The notes under the pieces: generated by a model
Seen by the model: only the letters and a program-made list of their open reading frames with translations
Told to the model about the DNA's origin: nothing
Databases searched by the model: none
Origin: Pelistega suis
GTDB taxonomy: Bacteria > Pseudomonadota > Gammaproteobacteria > Burkholderiales > Burkholderiaceae_B
NCBI RefSeq assembly: GCF_013133795.1
Contig: NZ_JABGBN010000001.1
Coordinates: forward strand, 620,001 to 684,000
Length of the DNA stretch: 64,000 nucleotides
Direction of reading: 5' to 3'
Position numbers and translations under genes: made by a program
In this document: piece after piece, positions 33,903-46,568 of the stretch
Layout of the letters: each line of letters starts with the position of its first letter
Numbering within the stretch: position 1 is the first letter of the stretch

Positions 33903-36602
33903 TTAAAAATCCCCAGCGAATGCCATACTCATTTTCTCAATAGTGAGATACTTTCTTGTGACTCGGTTAATCTCAGTCAGGGTAAGTGCTTTCACTTTTT
34001 CCTCAAATGCTTTATTCCACGTAAAATCGCGACCGCTTTCTAAGTAGCGTAGCCATGTTGAACTCAAGACATTGTCTTGTGCTCTAGCAAGTGCACGTAG
34101 ATTAATAATCGCTGCAATACCCTTATCCAATTCTTCTTGGGTAAAGCCGTCATCCACAACTTGTTTTACGGTATCTATCACAATTTTTTTGACGATTTCT
34201 CGGTTAGCAGGGGAATAAATGGCTTGAATTGTCCATTCTGCAGAGGGTTCAAAAGAAGAGGCGTTTATGCCGCTATTGACACTATACGATAAGCCTTTAT
34301 CTGCACGTACGGCTTGGAAAAGGCGAGAGGCCTCACTACCGCCTAATAAGTGATTAGCTACTACTAATGCGGGGAAATCCATATCGTTATTTTGAATAGG
34401 TAAGAGCAGCTTTCCAATCAAAATTGCATTGGCTTTTTCTGGGGTTTTGATAACAAATTCTTTGGGAGCATATTCACCATAAGGGTCAGCAATATAGCGA
34501 TATGTTGGCGCTTTTTTCCATTGACTAATTTCTTGACGTAAGGTTTGGATGATTTGCTCTGGCTCAAAAGCACCGACAATAGATACATCGATATTACCTG
34601 CGGCAAAATTTTTACGATTAAAGGCAAGGAGCTTATCTTGGGTGATATGCTCAATCGCTTTTAATTGCTCTTCGGGGTTAGCAACATAACGGAAATCATT
34701 TGGTTTGAAGTTACTCAAATAATGATTAAGTGCATGAGCTGCTTTAGATGCGGGTTCTTCACTATTGGCTTTAATCGCACGACGGACTTGTGTAATAAAG
34801 TTAGTAAGCTCTTGTTCTGGGTAATTGGCTTTTTGGATTAAGGATAGACTAAAAGAGAGTAACTCAGATAGGTATTCTTGGGTTGTCGATAGTGAGACGA
34901 CAAGCTGATTGCCACTAATATGATAGCTGAGAGAGCCATTCAGTTCGTCCACTTTATCTTGGATATCTTGTTGTGAAAGTTCATCTGTACCACTACTAAT
35001 CAAACTCGCTGCAAAGCTAGATAATGTCGCTTGATTTGATAACTGATTAAGTTCAGAAAATTTAATACGATAGTTAGCAAATACACGATTGCCACGAGTA
35101 GGTTTGGGTAGTAAAGCATATTGGATAGTACCATTATCTAAGGTGATACTTCCTTGGCGTGTTTGTGTCTGAATATTGTCTGCAGAGGTATCAAAAGCCT
35201 CGATTAATTGATGGCTTGAGTCACCTTTATAGTCGGCAAAGAGTTGTGTTAGGTTTGGACGCTCTATCTTGGGGGCACGAGGCGTTTTCTCAGTAGGAAT
35301 ATACTGTCCGCTGATACGATTACTAGGGACAAAATAATGTTCTGCAGTTTGTTGAACCTCAACAAGACTGACATTTTTGACATAATCACGCTCAAGGAAA
35401 AAGAGTCGCCAATCACCCGCCGCAATAGCCTCACTTAAACCGATGCCTAGATGTTCTGTATTGGCATAGAGTTTTTGCCATTGATTGAGCCAATAGGTGC
35501 GCGCGCGTTGTAGTTCATCCTCACTAATGGGATGTGTAGCTAAATCTTCTAAAAGTGTATTGAGTTGTTTTGAGGCTTGATCAATATCCTTGTTGTCGGA
35601 AAGTTGGGCACCAAAGAAAGCTAGACCGCTATGGTATTGTGTATGAACAAGTCCAAAGGTATTCGCAGCAATTTTTTGATCTTGAACTAATTGGCGGTAG
35701 AGTAAACCAGAGGGTCTGTCGCTTAGAATATTGACCGCCATATCTAGGGCGACATAATCTGGATGAGCCGCACTAGGAATGTGGTAAGCATTTGCTACAA
35801 AGGGCATATTGCCAGTTTGACGTAAGATGATATTGCGTTCTCCGTCTTGGACGGGTTCAAGCGTCGGTGGTTCCTCCAGTGTGCGGGCAGGTTTTGGAAT
35901 GCTAGAAAAAACCTCTTCGATAAATTCTAGTGTTTGTGCTTCGTCGAAGCTCCCTGCAATCACTAGGGTAGCGTTATCAGGTTGGTAGTAAGTGTGATAA
36001 AAGCGTTGTAATTCACTCGCTTGCATGGCTTTTAAATCATCGGGTGAACCGATAATGGGTGTTCCAGCATTGCTCCAATGATAGGCACTTGACTTTATTC
36101 GCTCAAATAATACTTGCATAGGATTATTTTGTGAGCGTTCACGTTCGTTAAGAACAATGTCGACTTCTTTTTTTAAATCCTCTGAGGAAATGTGTAGGTT
36201 TTGCATTACATCGGCTTGCCAGCGTAGATACCATTTTAATGTATCAGCATCAGCCGAGAAAATAGCATAGTAATTGGTTCTATCGGTATTCGTACTACCG
36301 TTAGCATTGAGTCCTTTTTCTGAAAATTGTTGTAAAGCATCAGGATAACGTTCTGTCCCACGGAAGACCAGATGCTCGAGAAGATGTGCCATTCCGGTAT
36401 GACCATAACGTTCATGACGAGAACCAACACGGTAAGTCATATTAACCGTAGTGCTTGGTTTAGAAGCATCGGGAACGAGAAGGATTTGCAAGCCATTGTT
36501 GAGTTGGTATTCGGTGATACCTTCGATAGATTGGATTTTAGTAAAGGCTTGACTTAATGTGGACAGCATAAATAAAACAGAAATAAGAAAAAGTTTAAAC
36601 AT
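33903..36602 (-). CDS. Secreted M16-family (pitrilysin/insulinase) zinc metallopeptidase
   Basis: An 899-residue peptidase with an N-terminal signal peptide (hydrophobic core to about LSQAF, residue 20), so periplasmic or membrane-associated. The inverted zinc motif HxxEH is HLLEH at residues 73-77, with the third ligand Glu expected in DIVLNERE near residue 157. Two M16 core repeats are evident: the active half, and a C-terminal half (from about 480) that lacks HxxEH, as in single-chain M16B/M16C proteases. The segment ASRLFQAVRADKGLSYSVNSG is typical of the inactive half. It begins 3 bp after the stop of the VWA gene, so translation is probably coupled and it belongs to the DUF1841-MoxR-VWA cluster. 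Substrate unknown. Confidence 0.9.
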   Translation of the reverse strand: MFKLFLISVLFMLSTLSQAFTKIQSIEGITEYQLNNGLQILLVPDASKPSTTVNMTYRVGSRHERYGHTGMAHLLEHLVFRGTERYPDALQQFSEKGLNANGSTNTDRTNYYAIFSADADTLKWYLRWQADVMQNLHISSEDLKKEVDIVLNERERSQNNPMQVLFERIKSSAYHWSNAGTPIIGSPDDLKAMQASELQRFYHTYYQPDNATLVIAGSFDEAQTLEFIEEVFSSIPKPARTLEEPPTLEPVQDGERNIILRQTGNMPFVANAYHIPSAAHPDYVALDMAVNILSDRPSGLLYRQLVQDQKIAANTFGLVHTQYHSGLAFFGAQLSDNKDIDQASKQLNTLLEDLATHPISEDELQRARTYWLNQWQKLYANTEHLGIGLSEAIAAGDWRLFFLERDYVKNVSLVEVQQTAEHYFVPSNRISGQYIPTEKTPRAPKIERPNLTQLFADYKGDSSHQLIEAFDTSADNIQTQTRQGSITLDNGTIQYALLPKPTRGNRVFANYRIKFSELNQLSNQATLSSFAASLISSGTDELSQQDIQDKVDELNGSLSYHISGNQLVVSLSTTQEYLSELLSFSLSLIQKANYPEQELTNFITQVRRAIKANSEEPASKAAHALNHYLSNFKPNDFRYVANPEEQLKAIEHITQDKLLAFNRKNFAAGNIDVSIVGAFEPEQIIQTLRQEISQWKKAPTYRYIADPYGEYAPKEFVIKTPEKANAILIGKLLLPIQNNDMDFPALVVANHLLGGSEASRLFQAVRADKGLSYSVNSGINASSFEPSAEWTIQAIYSPANREIVKKIVIDTVKQVVDDGFTQEELDKGIAAIINLRALARAQDNVLSSTWLRYLESGRDFTWNKAFEEKVKALTLTEINRVTRKYLTIEKMSMAFAGDF

Positions 36603-36605
36603 ACA

Positions 36606-37781
36606 TTATTTGGCAAGAAAGCGCATGCCTTCTTCAATGCCATCTACAGTGGTGGGGTACATACGAGATTGCATTATTTGTTGAATAAGCGCAATGGATT
36701 GTCGGTATTGCCAATAGCGTAATGGCTCAGGATTAAGCCAAATGGTTTTAGGCCATGTCTCTATAATACGTTGTAACCACGTTGCGCCACTTTCTTGGTT
36801 ATAGTGTTCAACTGATCCCCCGGGAAAGTTAATTTCGTAAGGGCTCATGGTAGCATCACCGACAAGAATGACACGCCAGTCTTCATTATACTTGCGTAAT
36901 AAATCCCATGTCTCAATATATTCACGTTGTTGCTGAGGAGAGTAACGCCAAACACGTTCATAGATACAATTGTGGAAGTAGTAGACTTCTAAATGCTGAA
37001 ATTCACTACTAGCGGCCGAAAAGAGCTCTTGCATTTGTTGAATATGATCGTCCATACTACCGCCAACATCTAAGAGCATAAGAACCTTAACGGTATTACG
37101 TCTTTCTGCTCGCATACGGATATCGAGAAATCCAGCGTTTTTAGCAGTATGTGCAATGGTATTATCTAAATCAAATTCACTAGGCCGACCTTCTCGAGCA
37201 AAGCGACGTAAACGTCTAAGGGCTATTTTAAAATTACGGGTACCGAGTTCTTGATCACTATCATAGGCACGAAATTTACGCTCATCCCATACTTTAACCG
37301 CGGTACGGTGACCTGCACTTTCTCCACCTACACGAATACCTTCTGGATGATAGCCACTATTGCCAAAGGCTGAGGTACCACCGGTACCAATCCACTTATT
37401 GCCTCCGGCATGACGACCTTTTTGCTCTTCTAAACGTTGTTTAAAGAGCTCCATCAGTTTATCCCAACCATGTTTAGCAATAGCAGCTTTTTCTTCTTCA
37501 CTAAGGTGCTTTTGGAACTCTTTGATAAGCCACTCCATCGGGATTTCTTTTTGTAAACCAGACATTTTTGCTTCCACACCTTTGGCAAAGAGAGCAAAGG
37601 CTTGATCAAATTTATCAAAAAGCGTTTCATCTTTGACGAGTGTTAGGCGAGCTAATTGGTAGAAGTCCTCTAGTGTTGGCGCCATAATAGGTTGGCGTAA
37701 TGCTTCTAAGAGAGTCAAAAACTCCTTGATAGAAACAGGGACTTTATGATGACGTAAATGATAAAAAAAGTCTATTAACAT
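36606..37781 (-). CDS. VWA-domain (CoxE-like) protein
   Basis: 391 residues. The first 100 or so are helical; the region about 115-160 is Gly-rich (GRHAGGNKWIGTGGTSAFG). The von Willebrand A domain occupies the C-terminal half, beginning with VLMLLDVGGSMDDHI. The metal-ion-dependent site normally reads DxSxS; here it is D-V-G-G-S, so the first Ser is Gly, which should weaken metal binding. Proteins of this kind pair with MoxR ATPases as co-chaperones for insertion of metals or maturation of protein complexes. ATG at 37781 preferred to the GTG two codons earlier. It lies 59 bp after the MoxR gene and 3 bp before the M16 peptidase. Confidence 0.85.
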   Translation of the reverse strand: MLIDFFYHLRHHKVPVSIKEFLTLLEALRQPIMAPTLEDFYQLARLTLVKDETLFDKFDQAFALFAKGVEAKMSGLQKEIPMEWLIKEFQKHLSEEEKAAIAKHGWDKLMELFKQRLEEQKGRHAGGNKWIGTGGTSAFGNSGYHPEGIRVGGESAGHRTAVKVWDERKFRAYDSDQELGTRNFKIALRRLRRFAREGRPSEFDLDNTIAHTAKNAGFLDIRMRAERRNTVKVLMLLDVGGSMDDHIQQMQELFSAASSEFQHLEVYYFHNCIYERVWRYSPQQQREYIETWDLLRKYNEDWRVILVGDATMSPYEINFPGGSVEHYNQESGATWLQRIIETWPKTIWLNPEPLRYWQYRQSIALIQQIMQSRMYPTTVDGIEEGMRFLAK

Positions 37782-37840
37782 AGGCACTGACCATTAACAG
37801 ATGAATATCAAAGCATTAAGTGTATGAATGCGTGAATAAA

Positions 37841-38674
37841 TTAACGGTGGCTCATTTGTATAAGGCGCTCAAGTAAAGCTAAATCCTGCTCGTTTTTTAG
37901 TAGAGCACCATTGAGTGTAGGTAGCCCATTATTACGTTGGAGTTGTTGTGCAGATAACCCTTGTGCATTTAATAAAGCTATCCAATCAATAAATTCGGAT
38001 GTGGATGGTTTTTTCTTCAGTCCGGGTATTTCACGTAAACGGAAAAACTGTGCCATTGCTGCTTGTAATAAATCCTCTTGCAGAGTTGGGAAGTGAACTT
38101 TCACAATTGCCTTTAATGTCTCTGCGTCTGGGAATTGGATATAGTGAAAGAAACAGCGACGTAAGAACGCGTCGGGTAAGTCTTTTTCATTATTAGACGT
38201 GATAATCACTAATGGACGGTGTTTGGCTTTAATCAGTTGTTGGGTTTCGTAGACAAAGAACTCCATTTGGTCGAGTTCACGTAATAAATCATTGGGAAAC
38301 TCAATATCTGCTTTGTCAATTTCATCAATAAGAACCACACAAGGCGTATCAGCACTAAAGGCTTGCCATAAAACACCTTGTTTGATGTAATTCTCAATAT
38401 GATGAACTTTATCATCACCGAGTTGTGAGTCTCGTAAACGAGAGACAGCATCATATTCATAAAGCCCTTGATGCGCTTTAGTGGTGGATTTGATATGCCA
38501 TTGCAAAAGAGGGCGACCTAGCGATTTGGCAACTTCCTCGGCGAGGAGGGTTTTTCCTGTGCCAGGCTCACCTTTAATCAGTAGTGGGCGTTGTAATAAA
38601 AGTGCCGCATTAACCGCCATGGTTAAATCAGGGGTGGCAATATAGTTATCTGTTCCTGTAAATTGTACTTGCAT
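37841..38674 (-). CDS. MoxR-family AAA+ ATPase
   Basis: 277-residue AAA+ ATPase. Walker A GEPGTGKT is near residue 40, Walker B VVLIDEIDKAD near 107, and the sensor 1 region VIITSNNEKDLPDAFLRRC. MoxR ATPases act as chaperones for assembling protein complexes, usually with a VWA-domain partner encoded next door, which is the case here. ATG at 38674 has GGAG 6 nt upstream; a start six codons earlier would include that ribosome-binding site. It lies 30 bp downstream of the DUF1841 gene. Confidence 0.92.
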   Translation of the reverse strand: MQVQFTGTDNYIATPDLTMAVNAALLLQRPLLIKGEPGTGKTLLAEEVAKSLGRPLLQWHIKSTTKAHQGLYEYDAVSRLRDSQLGDDKVHHIENYIKQGVLWQAFSADTPCVVLIDEIDKADIEFPNDLLRELDQMEFFVYETQQLIKAKHRPLVIITSNNEKDLPDAFLRRCFFHYIQFPDAETLKAIVKVHFPTLQEDLLQAAMAQFFRLREIPGLKKKPSTSEFIDWIALLNAQGLSAQQLQRNNGLPTLNGALLKNEQDLALLERLIQMSHR

Positions 38675-38704
38675 GGTGTCTCCGCAAATCAAGGGTGTCA
38701 GTTA

Positions 38705-39127
38705 TTATGCTAAACGTTTTTGTAGTAAATCCATATAAAGCTCATTATTGAGTGGTGTACCTAGTCGTTGTGATTCCCAAATCACTTGACCTAGACATTC
38801 CATAATTTCGTGCATGGCATCGTGTGGATTGCGACGTTGGCTAAGTTGCTCAAAAATTGCTTTAATGCCCGGTGGGCTATTAATAGAAACTTGCTCTTCA
38901 ATGGCCAAATGCATAGAAAGGTGTAAGAAAGGATTGACTTGTCCTCCACTAACCGTGAAGTCTTGTTGTTTGGCTTCTGCTGAGGAAAGTAGAGCATGGT
39001 ATTCTGGATGTTCTAGAATCCATTTAAGCGCAGTAGCTTCGATAGGTGAAAGCACACTTTTCTCAAGGTGTTTTTGCCAAGTTGTCATAAAAAATTCTCG
39101 AACTTGGTCTCGTGTTGGATTAAACAT
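38705..39127 (-). CDS. DUF1841 family protein
   Basis: A 140-residue soluble protein of the DUF1841 family, found mostly in beta- and gammaproteobacteria. The family begins MFNPTRDQVREFF and has the conserved NPFLHLSMHLAIEEQ and HDAMHEIMECLG segments, whose His and Glu residues could bind metal. Function unknown. First gene of the minus-strand cluster that continues with MoxR, VWA and M16 genes; divergent from icd across 150 bp. Confidence 0.85.
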   Translation of the reverse strand: MFNPTRDQVREFFMTTWQKHLEKSVLSPIEATALKWILEHPEYHALLSSAEAKQQDFTVSGGQVNPFLHLSMHLAIEEQVSINSPPGIKAIFEQLSQRRNPHDAMHEIMECLGQVIWESQRLGTPLNNELYMDLLQKRLA

Positions 39128-39277
39128 AATTGGTTAATACTTAAAAATAGAGCGTCAATAAAGAGAAATAATATCAGGAGGCTATAAGAGGATATGCTAA
39201 GTGCCGTCGTTGCATACTATTATAGAGGAAAGTTCTGTATAATTTTTAAGAATTAATTATCTTCCTTTGGGGGCTAT

Positions 39278-40540
39278 ATGGCATATCAACACATTCAAAT
39301 ACCAGCAGGTGGTAGTGCGATTACGATTAACGCAGATCAAACGTTAAATGTACCGCTACAACCTATCATTCCTTTTATTGAGGGAGATGGGGTAGGTGTT
39401 GATGTCACACCTGTTATGCGGCAGGTGGTCGATGCCGCCGTTGCAAGGGCTTATGGTGGGACACGTAAAATCCATTGGATGGAGATTTATGCGGGTGAGA
39501 AATCCACTAAGGTATATGGTGAGGGACAATACCTCCCTACAGAAACTATTGAGGCAATGCGTGAGTATGTGGTGTCTATTAAAGGCCCGCTTAATACTCC
39601 TGTAGGTGGTGGTATCCGCTCATTAAGTGTGGCGATGCGTCAGGCATTGGATTTATATGTTTGTTTGCGTCCTGTGCGTTATTTTAAAGGTGTGCCCTCA
39701 CCATTGCGTCACCCTGAAAAAACGGATATGGTTATTTTTCGCGAAAACTCTGAAGATATTTATGCTGGTATTGAGTTTGAGGCAGGTAGTGAACAGGCCG
39801 CTAAACTTATCGCATTTCTGACGAATGAGTTAGGAGTGAATAAAGTTCGTTTCCCTAAAACATCGGGTTTGGGGATTAAGCCTGTTTCTCAAGAGGGTAC
39901 AGAGCGTTTAGTACGTCAAGCTATTCAGTATGCGATTGACTTTGATAAGCCAAGTGTCACTTTAGTGCATAAAGGCAATATTATGAAATTTACCGAAGGT
40001 AGTTTCCGTGACTGGGGTTATGCTTTGGCTCGTCGTGAGTTTGGGGCAGAGTTAATTGATGATGGCCCATGGTGTCGCCTTAAAAATCCTAAAACAGGTC
40101 GTGAAATTATCATTAAGGATGCGATTGCTGATGCATTCTTGCAGCAAGTGTTATTGCGCCCAAGAGAGTTTTCAGTCATTGCGACAATGAACCTCAATGG
40201 GGATTATATTTCCGATGCTTTAGCAGCACAGGTGGGTGGTATTGGTATTGCACCGAGTGCTAACTTATCTGAAAGATCGGCCATTTTTGAAGCAACACAT
40301 GGTACTGCACCACGTTATGCTGGCAAAGATTATGTCAATCCAGGGTCGTTGATTTTATCGGCAGAAATGATGTTAAGACATATCGGTTGGTCTGAAGCAG
40401 CGGATTTAATTATTGAATCGATGGAAAAGGCGATTTTGTCTAAAAAAGTGACCTATGATTTTGCTCGCTTAATGGAAGGGGCTGCACAGGTTAGCTGCTC
40501 TGGTTTTGGTCAAGTCATGATTAATCAAATGGATAAATAA
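39278..40540 (+). CDS. icd: NADP-dependent isocitrate dehydrogenase
   Basis: TCA-cycle enzyme converting isocitrate to 2-oxoglutarate. The 420-residue length matches E. coli Icd. The regulatory/substrate serine lies in [12 protein letters not shown], metal-binding Asp residues in [17 protein letters not shown], and the cofactor-site pieces are HGTAPRYAG (Arg where E. coli has Lys) and TYDFARLM, which keeps the Tyr and Arg that contact the NADP 2'-phosphate. NADP specificity is therefore likely. The trhO start follows one base after the stop. Confidence 0.97.
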   Translation: MAYQHIQIPAGGSAITINADQTLNVPLQPIIPFIEGDGVGVDVTPVMRQVVDAAVARAYGGTRKIHWMEIYAGEKSTKVYGEGQYLPTETIEAMREYVVSIKGPLNTPVGGGIRSLSVAMRQALDLYVCLRPVRYFKGVPSPLRHPEKTDMVIFRENSEDIYAGIEFEAGSEQAAKLIAFLTNELGVNKVRFPKTSGLGIKPVSQEGTERLVRQAIQYAIDFDKPSVTLVHKGNIMKFTEGSFRDWGYALARREFGAELIDDGPWCRLKNPKTGREIIIKDAIADAFLQQVLLRPREFSVIATMNLNGDYISDALAAQVGGIGIAPSANLSERSAIFEATHGTAPRYAGKDYVNPGSLILSAEMMLRHIGWSEAADLIIESMEKAILSKKVTYDFARLMEGAAQVSCSGFGQVMINQMDK

Positions 40541-40541
40541 T

Positions 40542-41567
40542 ATGTCGAGTTTTACGATTGCGGCTTTGTATAAATTTGTGGATTTGCCTGATTTTGAGGC
40601 ATTACAAGCGCCTATCCAAAAGGTTGCAGATGAAAATGATATCAAAGGCATTTTATTATTAGCGCGTGAGGGAATTAATGGCACGATTGCTGGCTCACGT
40701 GAGGGAATTGATAAAATGTTGGCCTACTTACGTAGTGATGCGCGCTTGGCTGATTTAGTGCATAAGGAATCCGCTTCAGATGATAAAGCACCTTTTCATC
40801 GTTTGCGTGTACGTCTTAAAAAAGAAATTGTGACGATGGGTCAGCCGAATGTTAATGCCTTAAATGCGGGTATTTATGTTAAGCCAGAGGATTGGAATGC
40901 CTTGATTTCTGATCCTGACGTGGTGGTGGTCGATACACGTAATGATTATGAGGTAGGGATTGGTACATTTAAGGGGGCAATTAATCCGCATACGGAGAGC
41001 TTTCGTCAATTTCCTGATTGGGTACAAGAGCAATCCAAAACGGGTGGACTCTTAGATAAACAAAAAACTAAAAAAGTGGCGATGTTCTGTACTGGGGGGA
41101 TTCGTTGTGAGAAATCAACGGCTTATATGAAGTCGCAAGGTTTTGACGAGGTTTATCATTTAGAAGGGGGAATCCTAAAATATTTGGAAACAATTCCTCA
41201 GGAGAAAAGCCTATGGGAAGGGCAGTGCTTTGTTTTTGATGACCGTGTATCGGTGGGGCATCAATTGATTCCTGGTTCTTATGTACAATGCCGAGCTTGT
41301 CGTCATCCTTTAAGTGAAGAGGATACGCAATCTATTCATTATGTTCGAGGAGAGAGTTGCCCTTACTGTTATGATAAGGTGACGGATGAGCAAAGAGCGC
41401 GTTTCCGTGAGCGTCAGAAACAGGTCGATTTAGCTAAGGCTCGTTCAGAGACACACTTGGGTGCGGATATGCAAGAGCAAATTCAACAACGTCGCCTAGA
41501 AAAAGAGGCAGTAAAAGAGCGACTACGTGCCTTGAATCGTCAAAAAACGGCGGTGGCAACTAAGTAA
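40542..41567 (+). CDS. trhO: tRNA uridine-34 hydroxylase (rhodanese-like)
   Basis: YceA/TrhO-family enzyme responsible for oxygen-dependent formation of 5-hydroxyuridine at the tRNA wobble position. 341 residues: an N-terminal acylphosphatase-like domain, a rhodanese domain with the catalytic loop [10 protein letters not shown], then a Cys-rich C-terminal part ([17 protein letters not shown]) and a basic tail. It begins one base after the icd stop, so the two are very likely translationally coupled. Confidence 0.94.
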   Translation: MSSFTIAALYKFVDLPDFEALQAPIQKVADENDIKGILLLAREGINGTIAGSREGIDKMLAYLRSDARLADLVHKESASDDKAPFHRLRVRLKKEIVTMGQPNVNALNAGIYVKPEDWNALISDPDVVVVDTRNDYEVGIGTFKGAINPHTESFRQFPDWVQEQSKTGGLLDKQKTKKVAMFCTGGIRCEKSTAYMKSQGFDEVYHLEGGILKYLETIPQEKSLWEGQCFVFDDRVSVGHQLIPGSYVQCRACRHPLSEEDTQSIHYVRGESCPYCYDKVTDEQRARFRERQKQVDLAKARSETHLGADMQEQIQQRRLEKEAVKERLRALNRQKTAVATK

Positions 41568-41717
41568 TAACCATATCAGGGAAATACCTAGGTGCAAATA
41601 GTTACGCTTTGTTGCATAATAAAACCATGCAGTGAAGGAGACACCTGCATATATAGCAGAGAAAATCAGTAGCAGTACCTGACAGCCCTTAGTGGGTTGT
41701 ACAAATAAAACAAAGAC
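41568..41717. other. Non-coding spacer after trhO
   Basis: About 150 bp with no supported gene. An inverted pair ATGCAG/CTGCAT with a 12-base loop lies near 41625-41652. A 96-codon antisense frame (41813-41523) with hydrophobic stretches crosses both the trhO 3' end and the strong terminator and is not credible as a gene. Confidence 0.4.
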
Positions 41718-41755
41718 AAACACAAAAGCCACTCTTTGGAGTGGCTTTTGTGTTT
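41718..41755. terminator. Strong terminator after icd-trhO
   Basis: AAACACAAAAGCCACTC and GAGTGGCTTTTGTGTTT form a perfect 17-bp stem with a four-base loop and flanking A/T runs; it can act in both directions, also for the minus-strand trxB-smr-DUF441 unit. Confidence 0.93.
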
Positions 41756-41850
41756 TTGTGGTTATTATCGATACTGAGTGGATTGCTTGACTATGGCGTC
41801 TGTGGATTGGCACCGTGCCGTAAAGCGCTATCCCCTAAGGCGAGGAAACT

Positions 41851-42312
41851 TTAATCTGTCACACTAAGTACTAAACCTAGAATGCCCGCAGCAATCAGAG
41901 GACCCACAGGTACGCCTTTAAAAAAGGCTACACCGATAACCGTACCAATTAATAAACCTGTTACAAGAGCTGGTTGTAAGGTCATTAAACTGACACCTTT
42001 ACCGCCTAGCCAAGCGACAAATATCCCGACGACAATAGCGGCGATGAGTTTCCAATTGGTCAGTAGTTCGCTAAATTCAGGAAGTTGAATTTTGCCTGAT
42101 ACTAAGGGACTGAGTACACCAATGGTGAGAATAATAATGCCCACATTAATCCCATTTCTTACTACCCACGGCAAGTAATTGGCGAGAATAGTTTGCTGCA
42201 TAATTAGCAATACACAAGCGGCAATCGTAATAGCATTATTGTGACTAATAATACCGAGCGCAATGAGGACAAGGAGTAGTCCGGCGACCGTATCAAAATG
42301 AAGATTAAACAT
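41851..42312 (-). CDS. UPF0756 (DUF441) membrane protein
   Basis: A 153-residue integral membrane protein with four to five hydrophobic helices. The conserved segments are [14 protein letters not shown], the [17 protein letters not shown] region, [37 protein letters not shown]. These match the DUF441/YeaL family, which has no known function. Last gene of the minus-strand unit after trxB and smr, 20 bp from the latter. Confidence 0.85.
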   Translation of the reverse strand: MFNLHFDTVAGLLLVLIALGIISHNNAITIAACVLLIMQQTILANYLPWVVRNGINVGIIILTIGVLSPLVSGKIQLPEFSELLTNWKLIAAIVVGIFVAWLGGKGVSLMTLQPALVTGLLIGTVIGVAFFKGVPVGPLIAAGILGLVLSVTD

Positions 42313-42332
42313 AAATAATGGTCTTTATTAAA

Positions 42333-43998
<1,666 letters not shown>

Positions 43999-44058
43999 TT
44001 ACATTCTTTCGTGGTTGTTTGGTTTTATAATAGCAAGATGTAATTATAAATGAGTTTT

Positions 44059-46452
44059 ATGGCACGTACTAAAAATACTTCAGAAAAACGCTACTCGCGT
44101 ATTAGCAGAACAGAACAACCCGAAACTCCCCAAGAAGAAAGTAATCGTTTGGTTTCTATGTTTGTAGAAGCCAAAGGATTGATTTATCTTGGCATTACGG
44201 TTGCATTAGCAGTTCTTTTATTTTCTTGGCACGCTACTGACCCAGGCTGGGTAAGCACATCTAGTGATGGTGAGGTACGCAATTTATTGGGTAAGTTAGG
44301 CGCTTATACAGCGAATATTCTTTATTATTTAGCTGGTGCTTCTGCTTGGTGGTTGGTGGTTCTTATTGCGCAGCGCACATATGTCGCTTTTAAGCGTGTT
44401 ATTAAATCTGTGGTGATTGACCCAGAGTTAGCCTTGCCACGTGTGCAATGGGAAGTGTGGATTGGTTTTATCCTAGTTTTCCTAGGTTCGATGGGGATAG
44501 AAGCTACGCAAAATCGTCTTTTTGACTTTGGCTTACCTGGTGGGGCTGGGGGAGTTCTTGGCAATTTATTGGCTAGCCAATTACAAACTTACATTGGTAT
44601 TGGACCGGCAGCGATGGTTTTACTATTGGTGTTTGGTTTGGGTTTAAGTTTGTTCTTTAATTTTTCTTGGTTGGGTCTTGCTGAGAAAATCGGGACAGTT
44701 ATCCAAAAGAGCATTAGTTTTGTCATTAATTTGCGCGAAGAAAAAGAAGATCGCAAAATTGGTGAGCAAGCTTCAGAGGTTCGTGCCACCCTTGTTGAAA
44801 CTCAAAAAGAACAGTTGCCTGCTCATGAAGATCCTATTCGTATTGAGCCTGCGGTAACACAAGTTAAATTGGCTCCAAAAGTTGAACAACAAGTCAAACA
44901 GCAGAAATTATTTACAACACCTGTAGATGATAGCGAGCGAGCAGAGCGTAGCCAAAGTCAATTACCTACATTGGATTTATTAAATCCAGCACCAGAAATG
45001 ATTGAAACGGTTTCTGTGGATGCGATTGAGTTTAACTCTCGTATGATTGAGAAAAAACTTCAGGACTATGGTGTTGAGGTTAAAGTGGTTGCTGCACAAG
45101 CGGGTCCAGTGATTACGCGTTATGAAATTGAGCCGGCTAAGGGAACACGAGGTTCTAAAATTGTTGAACTTGGTCGTGATTTGGCACGTGCATTAAGTTT
45201 AGTGCGTTTACGTGTGGTAGAAACCATTCCCGGCAAGGATGTGATGGGTATTGAGTTGCCTAACCCTCGTCGTCAAATGGTAAGTTTGAGCGAAATTATT
45301 GGTTCTGAGCATTATCATAAGAGTAGCTCTTTGCTCACGATGGTTCTGGGTAAAGACATTGCCGGTAATCCAGTGGTTGCTGATTTGGCCAAAATGCCGC
45401 ACTTATTGGTTGCCGGTACGACAGGTTCAGGTAAGTCTGTGGGTATCAATGCGATGATTCTATCGCTTCTCTATAAAGCTCATCCTGATGAGGTCAAATT
45501 GATTATGATTGACCCTAAGATGTTAGAGATGAGTGTTTATGAAGGTATTCGTCATTTATTAGCACCTGTTGTGACAGATATGCGACAAGCCTCTAATGCC
45601 CTCAATTGGTGTGTGGCGGAGATGGAGCGACGTTACAAATTGATGAGTAAATTAGGGGTTCGTAATATTGCTGGCTATAATGCCAAGATTAAAGAAGCCG
45701 AAAAGCAAGGCGAGAAAATTTATAACCCATTTTCTTTAACGCCTGAAAATCCAGAGCCATTAAGTACATTGCCACTTATCGTTGTGTTTATTGATGAGTT
45801 AGCAGACTTGATGATGGTCGTGGGCAAGAAAATTGAAGAGTTAATTGCTCGATTAGCGCAAAAAGCACGAGCAGCAGGTATTCACTTGGTTTTAGCGACG
45901 CAGCGTCCTGATAGAACCGTGATTACTGGCTTGATTAAGGCCAACGTTCCAACACGAATTTCTTTCCAAGTATCGACCAATACCAATTCTCGCATTATTT
46001 TGGATCAGGGTGGTGCTGAGTCTTTGTTAGGTCAGGGTGATATGCTGTATATGGCACCCGGTGCAGGTGTGCCGTTACGTGTTCATGGCGCTTTTGTGGC
46101 GGATGAGGAGGTTCATCGTGTGGTTGAGTTCTTACGTGCACAAGGTGAACCGGAATATATTGAAGGTATCCTTGAAGGCGGTGTTGCAAGTGCCGAAGAG
46201 GGTGTTGGCGGTGTCTTTGGGGGCGGTGGTGATGCCGAAAAAGATGAGCTGTATGATCAAGCGGTTGATGTAGTTTTGCGTAGTCGTAAAGCCTCGATTT
46301 CGTTGGTTCAACGTCGATTACGTATCGGTTACAACCGAGCAGCGACGTTATTAGAACAAATGGAAGCAGCAGGTATTGTGTCACCAATGAATGCGAATAA
46401 CAATCGAGAAATTCTTGTACCAGAGCTACAAGGGTTAGAGGATAATGATTAA
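44059..46452 (+). CDS. ftsK: DNA translocase FtsK
   Basis: Septal DNA pump that clears and dimer-resolves the chromosome terminus at division. Four N-terminal membrane helices lie within residues about 35-215, followed by a charged linker to about 330. The motor domain has Walker A GTTGSGKS near residue 453-460 and Walker [12 protein letters not shown]. The C-terminal gamma winged helix ([26 protein letters not shown]) reads KOPS sequences. The start is either ATG 44050 or ATG 44059; the second has GAG 5 nt upstream. About 797 residues, with a linker shorter than in E. coli FtsK. Confidence 0.97.
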   Translation: MARTKNTSEKRYSRISRTEQPETPQEESNRLVSMFVEAKGLIYLGITVALAVLLFSWHATDPGWVSTSSDGEVRNLLGKLGAYTANILYYLAGASAWWLVVLIAQRTYVAFKRVIKSVVIDPELALPRVQWEVWIGFILVFLGSMGIEATQNRLFDFGLPGGAGGVLGNLLASQLQTYIGIGPAAMVLLLVFGLGLSLFFNFSWLGLAEKIGTVIQKSISFVINLREEKEDRKIGEQASEVRATLVETQKEQLPAHEDPIRIEPAVTQVKLAPKVEQQVKQQKLFTTPVDDSERAERSQSQLPTLDLLNPAPEMIETVSVDAIEFNSRMIEKKLQDYGVEVKVVAAQAGPVITRYEIEPAKGTRGSKIVELGRDLARALSLVRLRVVETIPGKDVMGIELPNPRRQMVSLSEIIGSEHYHKSSSLLTMVLGKDIAGNPVVADLAKMPHLLVAGTTGSGKSVGINAMILSLLYKAHPDEVKLIMIDPKMLEMSVYEGIRHLLAPVVTDMRQASNALNWCVAEMERRYKLMSKLGVRNIAGYNAKIKEAEKQGEKIYNPFSLTPENPEPLSTLPLIVVFIDELADLMMVVGKKIEELIARLAQKARAAGIHLVLATQRPDRTVITGLIKANVPTRISFQVSTNTNSRIILDQGGAESLLGQGDMLYMAPGAGVPLRVHGAFVADEEVHRVVEFLRAQGEPEYIEGILEGGVASAEEGVGGVFGGGGDAEKDELYDQAVDVVLRSRKASISLVQRRLRIGYNRAATLLEQMEAAGIVSPMNANNNREILVPELQGLEDND

Positions 46453-46568
46453 TGTAGTCTAAAACGTTAATTATTTCCAAGCTGTAATGAGTTTTACGCT
46501 TTGTTTAATACAAGGCGTAAAAAATACGGTAAAACAATATATCAATGATTTCTCGATAGGGAAGAAAA

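Noticed and set aside
41523-41813. 96-codon minus-strand frame with hydrophobic stretches after trhO
   Set aside because: It crosses a perfect 17-bp terminator stem and the 3' end of trhO, and no promoter or ribosome-binding site is visible.
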